NCBI GenBank assembly: GCA_030704615.1
Contig: CM060731.1
Span: forward strand, 5,828,001-5,892,000
DNA: 64,000 bases
From: Takakia lepidozioides
Lineage: Eukaryota; Streptophyta; Takakiopsida; Takakiales; Takakiaceae
Direction of reading: 5' to 3'
Positions 32,100 to 42,255 of the stretch are shown piece after piece. The notes under the pieces were generated by a model that saw only the letters and a list, made by a program, of their open reading frames with translations, had not been told where the DNA came from and did no database searches. Positions within the stretch are counted from its first letter, which is position 1. Each line of letters starts with the position of its first letter. A program made the position numbers and the translations under genes.

Positions 32100-32797
32100 A
32101 TTTCAAAACCAAAACCCTTTCTCAAATCATGAATCTCTCTGATGGATTGTCTTAACTCCCTGCCATGATGTACTTACAATTGTTTAGTGCCGGTAGTTTA
32201 CCTTGACCCTACTGTGAAAGTTGTGAAGTTGTGGTTGCAAGACTGGGGCTCTGCATACTTTAGTGGAACAATTGCTGGCATCTTCCCCATTAGAGCTACT
32301 CTGTTCTGAATGGAAAAGTTGTTCAAGAAAGCACGGTATTATGTGGTCATATGCTGACGAGTAGCAGCTTTGTTATGTTGTCTTTCTTTAACTTGCACAT
32401 CACTTCGCTATGGAAATTTGTTGGAGACTGTATTTTGCTGAGGTTTGACAGGGATCTAAGTGTGTTAAGCACACCCTCCAAGGTTGTAAGCAGCAGTGGT
32501 TTGTTGGGCGGCTTTCATAGAGTGCAATAACTCCTTCCTCGGCTCTGTGATAGTGCCGGTTATAACAATAGTTGGACTCTAAGAGGGAGTTTGGTTGATG
32601 TCTCCTACATTTATGAACTATGTCTTACTGGTTTCCTCATTTCTGTCGACAGGTATGAGCTCAATCTTGCTACTTCTAGACTATGTCAAGGGTGCAGGGT
32701 TGGTTTGATGTCTACGAGGCATTTATACTGTTTGATTCAGAAGTAGGTCGAGTTTGGACAGGCCTCTCATAGATTCAATGCACTGGAGTTGTTGCAG

Positions 32798-34200
32798 ACA
32801 GATAAGATGATTGTGGCAATTACAGGAGCAACAGGTTTCACAGGCTCAAGACTGGTTCAAAAACTTCTTGCTGGTATGTGCCCACTTAATTATACATATG
32901 GGGGGATCCAGATGATCATTGGTTGTACTATTTCTTTGGAGCTTGGTTAGGTGAAGATTCATCAATGTGTTGAATATAGCCCAAATAATGGTTTCTTCAC
33001 TCATAGATCTAGCAAAAAGAAGGCCTCAGTCTCCAAACCAATTATGATGTTCATGATGCAGGTGGCCATAAAGTTCGAGTACTCACACGTTCAGCGTCCA
33101 AGGCTCGCTCTGTCTTTCCTGGTAAGAAAAAATTCTGGTTTACAGCAAATTGCCAAACACATCTATGTTTGCTTGACTGACTAGAAGGGGGTGAGGCAAC
33201 TGGCTTTCGTTTGTCATAAACCCTCTCAAGTTATGCTGTGTACTGATTAAGCACAATGTAACTGGAGGATGGTCATCCTGAGTAGGTGCAAATGATTGTA
33301 CAGCAAAATGTACGACGACGTTTAAGAGTTTTCATTTGTCAAATCGCTGGCATTTGACACTGTAGGTTTCTGAAGTCCAAGAAGATTCTTTGTGTCAGAA
33401 GATGTCACACAACTTCATGCAGCTTGGGCCAACACTTCAATCACTGTGAGAAGAAAAAAAGAGCTGATAGTTAATGTGGTCTGCAAATACAGAGAGAATA
33501 TCCAGGTGTGGTGGTTGCAGAGGAAGGGGAATGGTCCCAGCTCATCCAAGGAGCAACAGACGTGGTCAACCTAGCTAGACTTCCCATGAGCACACGCTGG
33601 ACTCCTCAGGTTCTCTCTTGTCTCTCTCCCCTACAAACAAACCAGTACTCTTCAGTATGGTTGCATTTGCTTCGTCCTTGTTTAAAGTCCTTGCATGATC
33701 TGTGTAGTACTGTTTAGAGCGTGTTTACCAGTCTAATGTTGGATCCTGAGCATTTCTTTGGATGTAATGTGGCAGGTGAAAGCAGACATAAAGAACAGCA
33801 GAGTTGCAGTGACTGACAAGGTAAATTGCATCTCTTCTTTGTCAGATGCTTGCTGTCAAATCAGGGGCAAACTTGTGATCCTGATGTACATCCTTACCAA
33901 GATGCTGTTTGGAACACAAGTGCCCTAACTCAGTCTTCTTCTTTTTCCGTGTTTATTGTTTCAGTCAAAACTCTGTTGGCCATTCATTTCTCATCATATG
34001 CCTGTCCACCCCAGCAAGAACAAATGAAGGAAGGTAGAGGAGGCATATCTTGGAGTGAGTCTACCTGGGTATCTTGGTTGCACTGCTCAGTAATTTGCAA
34101 TTGGGTATGGTTGGGATCCAGGTTGTGAAGGCAATCAATGCTGTGCCAGAGGAATTGCGGCCCGGAGTTCTTGTGTGTTCTTGTGTGTATCTTGTGTTCT
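32798..34200 (+). pseudogene. GC1/SulA-like (SDR39U1-type epimerase) gene, 3'-truncated
   Basis: Five phase-compatible exons are visible: 32798-32873, 33062-33121, 33506-33609, 33776-33820 and 34122 to about 34178. They encode MIVAITGATGFTGSRLVQ (Rossmann G-x-x-G-x-x-G), GGHKVRVLTRSASKARSVFP, VVVAEEGEWSQLIQGATDVV, NLARLPMSTRWTP, VKADIKNSRVAVTDK and VVKAINAVPEELRPGVLV. This is the order of the plastid GIANT CHLOROPLAST 1 protein and its SDR39U1/SulA relatives, a short-chain dehydrogenase-like family affecting plastid division. The next conserved segment (S-A-T-A-x-G-Y-Y-G with the catalytic-site tyrosine) and the whole C-terminal half are missing: the last exon runs into unrelated sequence, followed 330 bp later by a sigma-factor fragment. 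An exon with the transit peptide would lie upstream of the acceptor at 32797. The copy is a gene fragment. Confidence 0.82.
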
Positions 34201-34511
34201 TGTGTTTATACCTACAGCTGAGCTTTGGTCTTCTGGGCCCAGGGGAGAGATGTGGAGGATGTGTTAATTGAAACTTGAGTACATCGGGAGGGTTGATCTT
34301 CTATTACCAACGGGCACACCATCTAGTTGTAATCTGTTTAATGTCAATACATGGTTATCCAGTGTTTCTCTCGGAAGATCTGAGTGCCTCAAAAGACTTT
34401 GCATTGTGTCCAACTCGTTCAAAATGTAATATCAATGGATGTGGTCAGCATCATGTTCTTGTCGTATTTACCTGTCGTATCTGACTCAAAGCTGTACATT
34501 TTCTTTGGCAG

Positions 34512-34979
34512 GAAGGGAGCTTGGGTTTGATTCGTGGAGATGAAAAGTTTGATCCCAAGAAGGGGTTCAAGTTCTCCACATTTGCTTTCTGGTGGATTCG
34601 GCAGGCCATCACGCATGCAATAGCTGAGCAGTCAAGAACCATCCGCTTGCCTATATGTGGCCTTTTGGCTTGTCACACCAGCATGAAACTAATCTGAAGA
34701 ACTTCGCATGAATGAATACAGTTGTAGCTCTGCATTTTGTAAAAGTGAAAGTGGACCCATTGTTTCCCGTCACATTTTTATGGTGGGTGTTCCTTGCAGA
34801 TTCATGTCTATGAGATAATAGCGCGGGTCAACAAAGCTAAGAAGATGTTGATTCAGGAACATGGCCGCCAACCATGGGATGAAGAAGTGGCAGAACTTGT
34901 AGGCATGACTGTTGAGAAGTTGAAAATGATGAAGAAGTCAGCTAAGTCCCCAGACGGTATTGAAGTTGTTATTGAATGA
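34512..34979 (+). pseudogene. Plastid-type sigma-70 factor fragment (regions 2-3)
   Basis: Exon 34512-34652 reads [37 protein letters not shown] and [10 protein letters not shown]: sigma regions 2.2-2.4, including the FSTxAxWWIRQ promoter-melting and -10 recognition helix. Exon 34800-34979 reads IHVYEIIARVNKAKKML, GRQPWDEEVAELVGMTVEKL and MKKSAKSP, which is region 3. The reading is continuous across the gap (IRLP joined to IHVYE), but the sequence after the CCT codon is ATATGTGG where GTATGTGG would be expected, so the splice donor looks mutated. Regions 1, 2.1 and 4 are absent. This is a fragment of a nucleus-encoded plastid sigma factor gene, not a working gene. Confidence 0.85.
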
Positions 34980-34984
34980 AATGC

Positions 34985-35720
34985 TAGAGAGTGGTTTTTA
35001 AGTTTATAATTTGTTGACAATAAGTTAAACAGATGTGGAGATTTGCGTCATGGACTTATATGACATTCAGCTGACCCTCAACGCTTGAGGGTTCTTGCAG
35101 TACAATTGTCAGCAATTATTAGTGGAGTTTCAACAGTTGGCACATTGCAGATAAATGCCTTTCTGGCCCTGTTGAGCTAATATGATACATCTGGTGTCTT
35201 GCCATTTTGACATTAGAAGGGAAGACAGTGAAAAAACGGTTTGAGTTCAACAGAAAAGCTGGTTTCTAAAGTGTGTGTGCTCCAAGAATATCTGTGTAGA
35301 GCCCAAACCGTGTAGGCATCCCTATTTCGTATCCCTATGGTGATATATATGCCCTTATCCCCTTGGTGCATACCCCCTGCATACCCCCTGCCTATCCCCT
35401 GCATATCCCCTGCCTATCCCCTGCGTGTAATATCCCATGTGGTCCCACTTTCCCCAATGACCAACAAAAACCCTGCATACTATCTTTTTCCGTCAAATCC
35501 CCTTCCTGTAGACAGGGGATTTGACATATTTCCCCTACAGGGGACGCACAAAAAGATTCCTGTGCTTGGACATCCTACTCTCATGCCCTGCTTACGAAGA
35601 AAAGGAAACAAAAGGAGATTCTAATATAACTCCACGACTCAGGGCTAAAATCTAGTCCACTAAATTGTCAATATCAGAGTTGATCAAAATCCCTCCTTGA
35701 CAGACTCTTTTGCATCCTAC
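34985..35720. other. No gene recognised
   Basis: No region 4 of the sigma factor is visible here. A tandem repeat is at 35369-35425. Confidence 0.35.
35369..35425. repeat. Short tandem repeat of CCCCTGCATA / CCCCTGCCTAT
   Basis: Five or six units of about 11 bp, alternating CCCCTGCATA(C/T) and CCCCTGCCTAT. A related CCCCT-rich palindromic stretch (GTAGACAGGGGATTTGAC and TTCCCCTACAGGGG) follows at 35508-35542. Confidence 0.75.
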
Positions 35721-35734
35721 ATTCAGAAAACCCA

Positions 35735-37190
35735 TCTTGCAGGAGAGTGAAGGTGACACATCACAGAGCAAGTTGGTTTGTAACACATGCTGTAAATGCA
35801 AGTGACTGTACAAGTTCGACTGCAGGTCCTAGTCAGTCAGATGACAAGACTCGTGTCACAGAACAAGCAAGGGAGGAGCAGATGTCTCCTCATGAACATG
35901 TTTCACGTACAATAATGGATCTGCAGACCTGCAATCCCTCTTTCCGTAGATTTGTCAGGACATAACTCAATGCCCAACTATGGCTGGCAAGAGTCTAGGC
36001 AGACTCATTGGAGGCAGAAACTTGGATGCACCGGAGATACTCTCAATGAAATGGCTGCAGGTGCGGAGGGCGGTCTACTGTGTAGTACTCAGTGTGCCCA
36101 CACTTGTGGGGAGCACATGGAGACTCTTGAGCCGGTCGGCTCTCTTAAGCAGGCAAGCCCTGGACTTTTGCAGTGTAACCAAAGCTCCTATCCTCTAAAG
36201 TCACTGTTAGACAGGAATGAAGGGAGTCTGGGAAGTTTATGGTGGTCGGTCTTGTGTGAGCAGATTATGGAGCAGACACACTGCAGTCCAGTAGCGGTGA
36301 CGTTGCACGCAGACATCTCACCCTGCACTGCCGATTCCATATACTTCCCTGCCTCTTTCTTACTCTATGGGTGGAGAGTAGCACTCATGTGGGGCTGGCT
36401 CGGCGAACAGGTGGAAGTGTCACATCATTCTTCTCCCTTGGAGGGCACTGGCAAGGAGGGTGGAAGGAGCAGCAGCTCAAACAATGCACCCAGCCACACG
36501 AATGGATTGAGAAAGTTGTCCCTCAGTGCTCGGCCCTGTTCTACATCACAGGCTGAAAAATGATAACCCCAGTTATGCTCAGGGTATAGACGAACATGAT
36601 TGCGAGGAGATTAAGAGGCGGGACGAATATGTGGAAGCACCTTGTGATACTACAGAAGTGGCAGTTGTCACAAGCTCAGATGAAAAAGGGAGTGAGGAGC
36701 GACGGTAGCGTGGTGTGAGTGGGGAGGCCGGCACCAGTCAGTTCACGTGCTGAGAGTCCTGCTGTCGAGTCTCCAGTCCCATGCCTCACCAGAACGTGGT
36801 GCCTCTCTTCTCTTTACTTAAATCCCCATATATGCAATGTTGCTTGAACTCTGAACTTAGCACTGGCCAGATGTAGGGGTGCACTGGGGCTTGGGCCGGT
36901 AGCAATATGGATATCATGTTACAAGTTGAGAGGCGCGTAATATGAATTTCATATAGTCGTTGTGGGATGTGTCTAAGGTACTATCTTCTTTGTGTGTCTT
37001 GACCACTATCCCGCATTCCAAGAGAGGCAAGAAATTATGGATGAATTCCACACGTGCAATGTGCTTCAGTGCTACTGCTTTGCAATCAAATGTAAATGAT
37101 GTGGTGGATGTTGGGCCTTCCAACACCGCAGGCGTACATCAGGACTGCAATGACAGAGCAGATTCGGGCCAGAGGGCCTTGGAGCCGTAG
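35735..37190 (+). pseudogene. Decayed duplicate of central exons of the PHD-finger gene
   Basis: Nucleotide sequence parallels 46145-47790 for over 1.4 kb: GTTGGTTTGTAACACA, CAGTCAGATGACAAGACTCG, CAAGCAAGGGAGGAGCAGATG, TGGCTGGCAAGAGTCTAG, GACTTTTGCAGTG, GAGGGCACTGGCAAGGAGGG, GCTCAGATGAAAAAGGGAGT and TTCTTTGTGTGTCTTGACCAC all recur in the same order. Relative to the 46-47 kb copy it has several frameshifts, stops and deletions. It lacks the LINE fragment found at 46.79-46.95 kb. It contains no PHD finger. It is an unprocessed duplicate, since intronic sequence such as 36850-37010 is included. Confidence 0.88.
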
Positions 37191-38122
37191 AGCAATGGTG
37201 GTGAAAGAAGGATATCGAGAGGCCCCTATGATGAGCTGCGTCCAGGTTGAAAGGAGCATGTGAACCTAGGAGAGAACTGCCAGCGCTTATCCAAGGAGGA
37301 TGACAATAGGCTTGCAAGATCATTTGTGTTATTCTCATGATTAAGGTTAGTGTTAATCTCCCATGTTTTTGTATCATGTCGGCATTTGATGTCTTCGTTC
37401 TTTCTTTTCTTTGTTCATCTCTCATGGATGTCTCTCTTTTCTTGCTACAGGAGAGATTCTAGATTGAAATTACGTACATATATAGCACCTCGACAGTTTT
37501 TGGCCACAATTATGTATCCTAGAAATTGTTGCCTTGGAGCCAAAGCCATTGAGGATCCTAAACCCTAGTTGCTCAAGCAAGTGCAGAATGGCAGGGCCAA
37601 GGAATGTTATGTTCCAATCTCATTTTCCAATTCTGCCTCATGTTTGAGTCGTAATTGGCATTCGTGTTTCCAGTGCCCTTCTTTCTTGCAATAGTGGTGG
37701 TTTCCTTGTTTCTGGGTTGATGTTCCCTATCCTTGATTGGAACATAACATTCGTTGGCCCTGTCATTCTGCATTACTGTCTATGTGGCCAAAAATTGTCA
37801 AGGTGCTATATATGTACGTAAATTCAATCTAGAGTCTCTCTGCAGTAGATTAGCACCTAGTAGGAAAAGAGAGACATCCCTAGGAGAAAAGAAAGAACGA
37901 AGACATCAAATGCCGACATGATACATGAACATGGGAGACTAACAACTAACCTTAACCATGACAATAGCACATGTGATCTTTTCAAGCTTGCCATCCTCCT
38001 TGGAATCCAAGATAAACGTTGGCAGGTTCTCTCTGAGGTTCACCTGCTCCTTTCGACTTGGACGTAGCTCACCATAGTGGCCTCCCGATGTCCGTGTTCC
38101 ACCACCATTGCTCTACGGCTCT
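37187..38122. repeat. Large foldback: imperfect inverted repeat with ~330-bp arms
   Basis: The stretch 37187-37512 recurs inverted at 37787-38122; shared blocks include GAGCCGTAGAGCAATGGTGG, TCATGTCGGCATTTGATGTC, TTCGTTCTTTCTTTTCT, GGATGTCTCTCTTTTC and TACGTACATATATAGCACCT. A second, inner pair (GCAGAATGGCAGGGCCAA at about 37582 and its inverse near 37755) extends the stem, leaving a loop of about 110 bp. The right arm read on the minus strand has an open segment (GGHYGELRPSRKEQVNLREN, then LPTFILDSKEDGKLEKITCA) ending at a GTTAGT donor, so the repeated unit seems to be an exon plus intron of an unrecognised gene. Transcription through it would give a long hairpin RNA. Confidence 0.85.
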
Positions 38123-38414
38123 GAGGCTGTCAGGTATGGCTAAGAGGACCAGGCTTTAAACTGTGACCGAAACTCCGTGAGATCAAGTGTGTTGTTGTTT
38201 CAAAGATAGAGTCATAGAGGAAATTCAACTCGGCATGGGACTTCTTTATAGGCACACCAAACAACATGTCCACTAAGTTCAGCCTCTCTATGGCCGACTC
38301 AGCTCTGCCCTACACAGCGCAACTTGACGAACCTGCATTCAACCGGGTTGTTGAAACGAATGGTGATGGTGTGCTATGGCTTTAGAGTGACCAAGGTGGA
38401 TTGGGCTTGGGGTC

Positions 38415-38702
38415 TCATAAAAGGTCTAAAGCCCTACAGCCAAATTGAGACCTTGTCAAGATGAAGTCAGCAGATGCCCATTCATAGACATTTTTGAAGA
38501 ATCTGTTCGCAGTTTGCACCTTGCTTTCTTTCATTCCTGGCAAATAAAACGGATCCTTCCCTATTCGTGCTATTCCTTGTAGAATAGTGAGAACTGCAGC
38601 TGTGCACTTGGTATTGCATAGTTGATGTACCTCACTTTTCAGGTCCACCCCTCGAGATTGAACTATACTAAACATGTCATGGCAGGAGAATAACAAGCGC
38701 AT
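38415..38702 (-). CDS. Unrecognised ORF, possible exon
   Basis: A 95-codon minus frame with normal-looking amino-acid composition (GVDLKSEVHQLCNTKC, ILQGIARIGKDPFYLPGMK, FFKNVYEWASADFIL). No family is recognised. It lies between the foldback and the 3' end of the metallophosphoesterase gene on the same strand. It may be part of the gene whose exon is duplicated in the foldback, or chance. Confidence 0.25.
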   Translation of the reverse strand: MRLLFSCHDMFSIVQSRGVDLKSEVHQLCNTKCTAAVLTILQGIARIGKDPFYLPGMKESKVQTANRFFKNVYEWASADFILTRSQFGCRALDLL

Positions 38703-38749
38703 TCACCCAAACCCTGTATGGAACTGAGGAGGATATACCAATAATGGGG

Positions 38750-39450
38750 CAAGAGTCGGGTGAGACATGAGATAGTGCATCTGAAGTATGGCAAAATTCT
38801 ACTAATACATACTGTTTTGGGAGGCACCCTAGTGATTGATATACCGGGATGCTCCTGCATTGAACCCGTCAAAAATGTTCATTCGAGTGTACATCTGCCC
38901 CTCAATGAGCTGTGCATTCTGCAGTAGGCCTTGCAAATTCGCTGGCTGTTCAATTTTCCTTGTTAACTTTAAGAGAGCAAAATCTACCCCATTTAGTCAG
39001 GCATGAACAGATTTAATACAGGGACAGCCGGGCACAGAAGCCTTAGTGTCCACCTAACATTGAATAGATAGTATTGGGGAGAAAAGAAGTGATGTAATGA
39101 TACTGGAGCTGCTGAGCTTTAAGCAGACATTGACACCTGCACTTTGAGCTGTTGTTCTTCAATAGCTTTAAGGCTTTAGGACAAACATCACAGGAATTGA
39201 CTGTGTATCTAAGTCCTATCCGCCCACCCCCCAAATGTAGAAGCTACAACTCAACCGGTTGGGGGATGCAGTGGTTCTGTAGGTGGATTCTAGAAGAAGG
39301 TCAAAGCATATGTACACTGCATGTAACACCGGGATAATTAGTGAGAAGGGTCCGTTCTACTTTTTGAAGTATCCGCATGTGGACCTTAACATGCTTGGAA
39401 CCAGCAGGTCCCCTGCAACAGTGGTGCACCTTCTTTTGTGACTCAGCTCC
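38750..39450. other. Downstream region of the metallophosphoesterase gene
   Basis: No coding feature recognised; presumably contains its 3' UTR on the minus strand. No clear polyadenylation signal was identified. Confidence 0.3.
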
Positions 39451-39452
39451 AA

Positions 39453-41744
39453 TCACTCTGGCTTGACATATTTGTTTCTAAGTCTTCTGTGTGCCATAAA
39501 ACCTGCAATGAGAATCCAGGTGAGTATTGTGGCCCCCCACAAAACATAGATGCCCAACACTGTAGACTCACGGGCCACCATGCACCGCTGGATGTTGTAT
39601 GTCAAGTTTGCATTGAAGATGGCTAGCACAAAACTTGGATCATCGCGATTGCGCCATGTCAAGGAGGGCACTGTGATCTCTCTGGTGCCATCTGCATGTA
39701 CCCGGTCACACCAGCGGTGGGTGTGCCCACTGAACACAAGCCTGTCAAAATATCCATATCCCGTCATCAGTCTAGTGAAAGATGTTCAGAAGGTTGGGTT
39801 GAGAAACAGTGCCTGGTTGGTATCCCCACTTCACAAGATCGAGTCTGGGATTAAAACATCTGACTTTAAAATTTTGAAAAATAGGGGGATAACATTTTCC
39901 TCTTTTCCTTGAGGCTCCTTAAGTTGTTGGATCAGGTCCAAATCATCACAAACGCCGTCCATAACTCAGTCAGACTACCTTCCTGTCTTGCAAATCTATA
40001 CACAAAGCATGTCCACTACTTTTGCAGACCTCACACCAAAAGAATGTGAAGCAGGACATCTTCAATTAAACTCATGCAGGCACACAACTCCTGCTTGCAT
40101 CCCAACTTGTCAGAATCTGTCATTGAATAGTATAGGATGCACAACTGTGCGCCATGGCACCTTAGGTGTTCCCAAAGCACGCTTTCACAGGCCAGTTACT
40201 GACAGACATGCTTACTACATCAAGAAAGTCTCCCCTCTGCCAACCCTATCATGGATAAAGTACATATAGGACCCACCGAGGTTTAAGAGCTTGTAGCAGA
40301 TACATAGATGAATTGTTTGATAGCACATCCTGCCCAACAACATAGGGCTCCTCTGGAGACGGAATCCTGCAATGCCACAACGCTCCACCGTTGCCATCAT
40401 CAGATCTGGGGGAGGAGAAAACTGTGCCCTCACCATCATGTGAAAAGTATCCCAGAACCATATGCACAACAGACAAGGCCAACTTACTGTGGAGGGAGAT
40501 CTATCAACCCCAAGCAGCTGCCCTCCAGGTCGTGCCATGGGGCACACCGCGGGATATCCAGGGAGGCACAGGCCTGGTCATCAATGCGGTGCAATGGCAG
40601 GTGCAGCAGTAGCACAGGTCCAGACCTGTTCCCAGCTTCCAGGGGGTTTCTTCCGGCCCCCACCTCCTGTGGTGATCTGTTTCTGTGGTGAGCTTTTTCC
40701 TGTTTCCCATACAGTGCAGAGCTTGTGCTCTCAACAACTCGCTCAACATTGGAACAGAAGGAGCAGCCATCATCCTGAAGAGCCATCGCATTGAGGGAGA
40801 TGAAGCTTATGTTATTCCATTTATACAAGCTGCAACATGTGGCATCTAGATGGGGAAAGGAAGATGCAAACCGAGGCAAACGGCCCAAAAATCCCACATC
40901 ATGGTGGTCGCCCACATCATGATTGCCCACGACCACTTGCACTGGTCCTTCAGCAAATGGGCCTATGGCAGCCCAGAACCGAGATACAACTGCATCCCAC
41001 TGCACATTGGTTGACTTGCGACCTGCGTCTGAGATGTCCCCAAGCACCACCAAGACATCGGGCTTCAGCTTCCAATATGCCTTCTGCACATACACTCCCA
41101 ACGTACAGTCCTAGAAAGTCAGCACCAACTAAGGAGATGCAATCTGCATGACCAGGCTAACTTGCGTGGACCACAGTGATGCCTTGCTTCTCCTTACCAC
41201 AAACTTGTTGTGGTTGGCAGGAAATTGGCTACTTCGAAGCAGCGTCCTAGGCTCAACAGAGAGCTGCGCCAGCACGTGCATTTGATAATCAAACCGGATT
41301 ACAAGTACCGCTGATATACATCTCTGCTAGTACCCGTTTGTAGACTGAGCATTGCATCCCTGACTGCTCTACGGTACTCTTGGGTACATTGCATTCTGTG
41401 TCAGTGATTCAACGTTCAAGGATCTCTAATCCTGGTAAACTAAGAGAGCAATGACAGAGGGAATACCTGATGCAATTGGGGTGCCTGAGCGTAGACCAAA
41501 GAAGGCAGGTAGCAGGCCTGACCTGGAAGGTGGATTGCAGGAAGGCCTCGCGCCTCACACGGTCAAACCAATGCGTGCCAGGCCCAGCCAGGTGCAGGTC
41601 TGCCACAACCGCCACACGAAGTGCATCCCCTCCTGTGGGTGCAGCGCCGCTGGGTGTGCACGTAGGTTCTGTGATCATCTGCAGCCACAACGCAGGCACC
41701 ATGACACACAGCAGCAGCCACACTATAATTCCTCGGTGCATCAT
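39453..41744 (-). CDS. MPPE1/PGAP5-type calcineurin-like metallophosphoesterase
   Basis: Four minus-strand exons, 41744-41523, 41083-40488, 40366-40277 and 39741-39453, splice with GT-AG borders in matching phase into 398 residues, the size of human MPPE1. An N-terminal anchor (about residues 5-24) precedes the phosphoesterase motifs DLH (49-51), LGDISDAG (88-95), GNHDVG (127-132), the VLLLHLPLHR histidine segment and SGHTH (307-311). After these come VPSLTWRNRDDPSF, specific for this subfamily, and a C-terminal membrane helix (IYVLWGATILTWILIAGF). MPPE1/PGAP5 and yeast Ted1/Cdc1 remove ethanolamine-phosphate from GPI anchors in the ER/ER-exit sites and use two metal ions. The two-helix topology with a lumenal catalytic domain fits. 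An alternative ATG at 41780 adds 12 residues; 41744 was chosen because it puts the anchor at the very N-terminus. It is divergent from the PHD gene. Confidence 0.93.
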
Positions 41745-42125
41745 CTCGTCTCTCTTCACTGCAGGATTTCCCCACCACATCCCTCGCTCTTTCTCTCCAG
41801 CTCTCCTCTCCAAAACTCTGTTTCCTTGTGTTCCCTTGGATGCCAATTGGCAAGAAAATGTCAGAGATTCTTTTGAAGATCTGTCGCTCCTTCCCTCTCC
41901 AACATTTCATTAGCTTACAAATAGACAAGCATTTGTCAACCAAGTCTAATAATAAACACTCTGCCAGACATCTGCTGCTCGTGTTTAGATTGGGGATGCC
42001 AACTTGCCAAGGAGTGGCGGGAAGCCTACCTAACCTAACCTAACCTAGCCCAAGCTACCCTAACCTAACCAATCCCAGAAAGGTTGAGCAGCTACGATTA
42101 CGATTTGGGTGGGAGAGAAGGCAGG
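41745..42125. promoter_or_regulatory. Short divergent (bidirectional) promoter region
   Basis: The start codon of the minus-strand phosphoesterase (41744) and the presumed 5' UTR exon of the PHD gene (about 42100-42254) are less than 400 bp apart. A run of CCTAACCTAACC motifs lies at 42030-42070, and telo-box-like AACCCTAG and CTAGGGTT sequences at 42152 and 42192. Telo-box elements are common in promoters of housekeeping plant genes. Position-based inference. Confidence 0.45.
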
Positions 42126-42254
42126 TACCGGCCATGGCCATGGCGTTCAAACCCTAGCTTTGCTGCCCACATCCTTTCACCGCTCCATCGTCTAGGGTTG
42201 CAAGATTGGCCATGGCCGTTGCTGCTGCTGCATGCGGGCGGTGATCCTGAGCAC
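42126..42254 (+). other. Probable non-coding first exon of the PHD gene
   Basis: The stretch ends at the strong donor GAGCAC|GTAAGTGTG (42255). Its ATGs lead to very short frames (for example one followed at once by a stop near 42152), consistent with a 5' UTR. The next acceptor in a useful place is CTGTAG at 44121, directly before the start codon. The upstream edge is unknown. Confidence 0.4.
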
Positions 42255-42255
42255 G

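Noticed and set aside
34140-34510. Missing C-terminal half of the GC1-like gene
   Set aside because: The GYYG-containing segment and later motifs were not found in any frame before the sigma fragment.
34985-35720. Sigma region 4 downstream of the fragment
   Set aside because: No helix-turn-helix segment of the required type was found in any frame.
42000-42075. CCTAACCTAACC run as an interstitial telomere
   Set aside because: The plant/algal telomere unit is CCCTAAA. The run here is CCTAA-based, short and impure.
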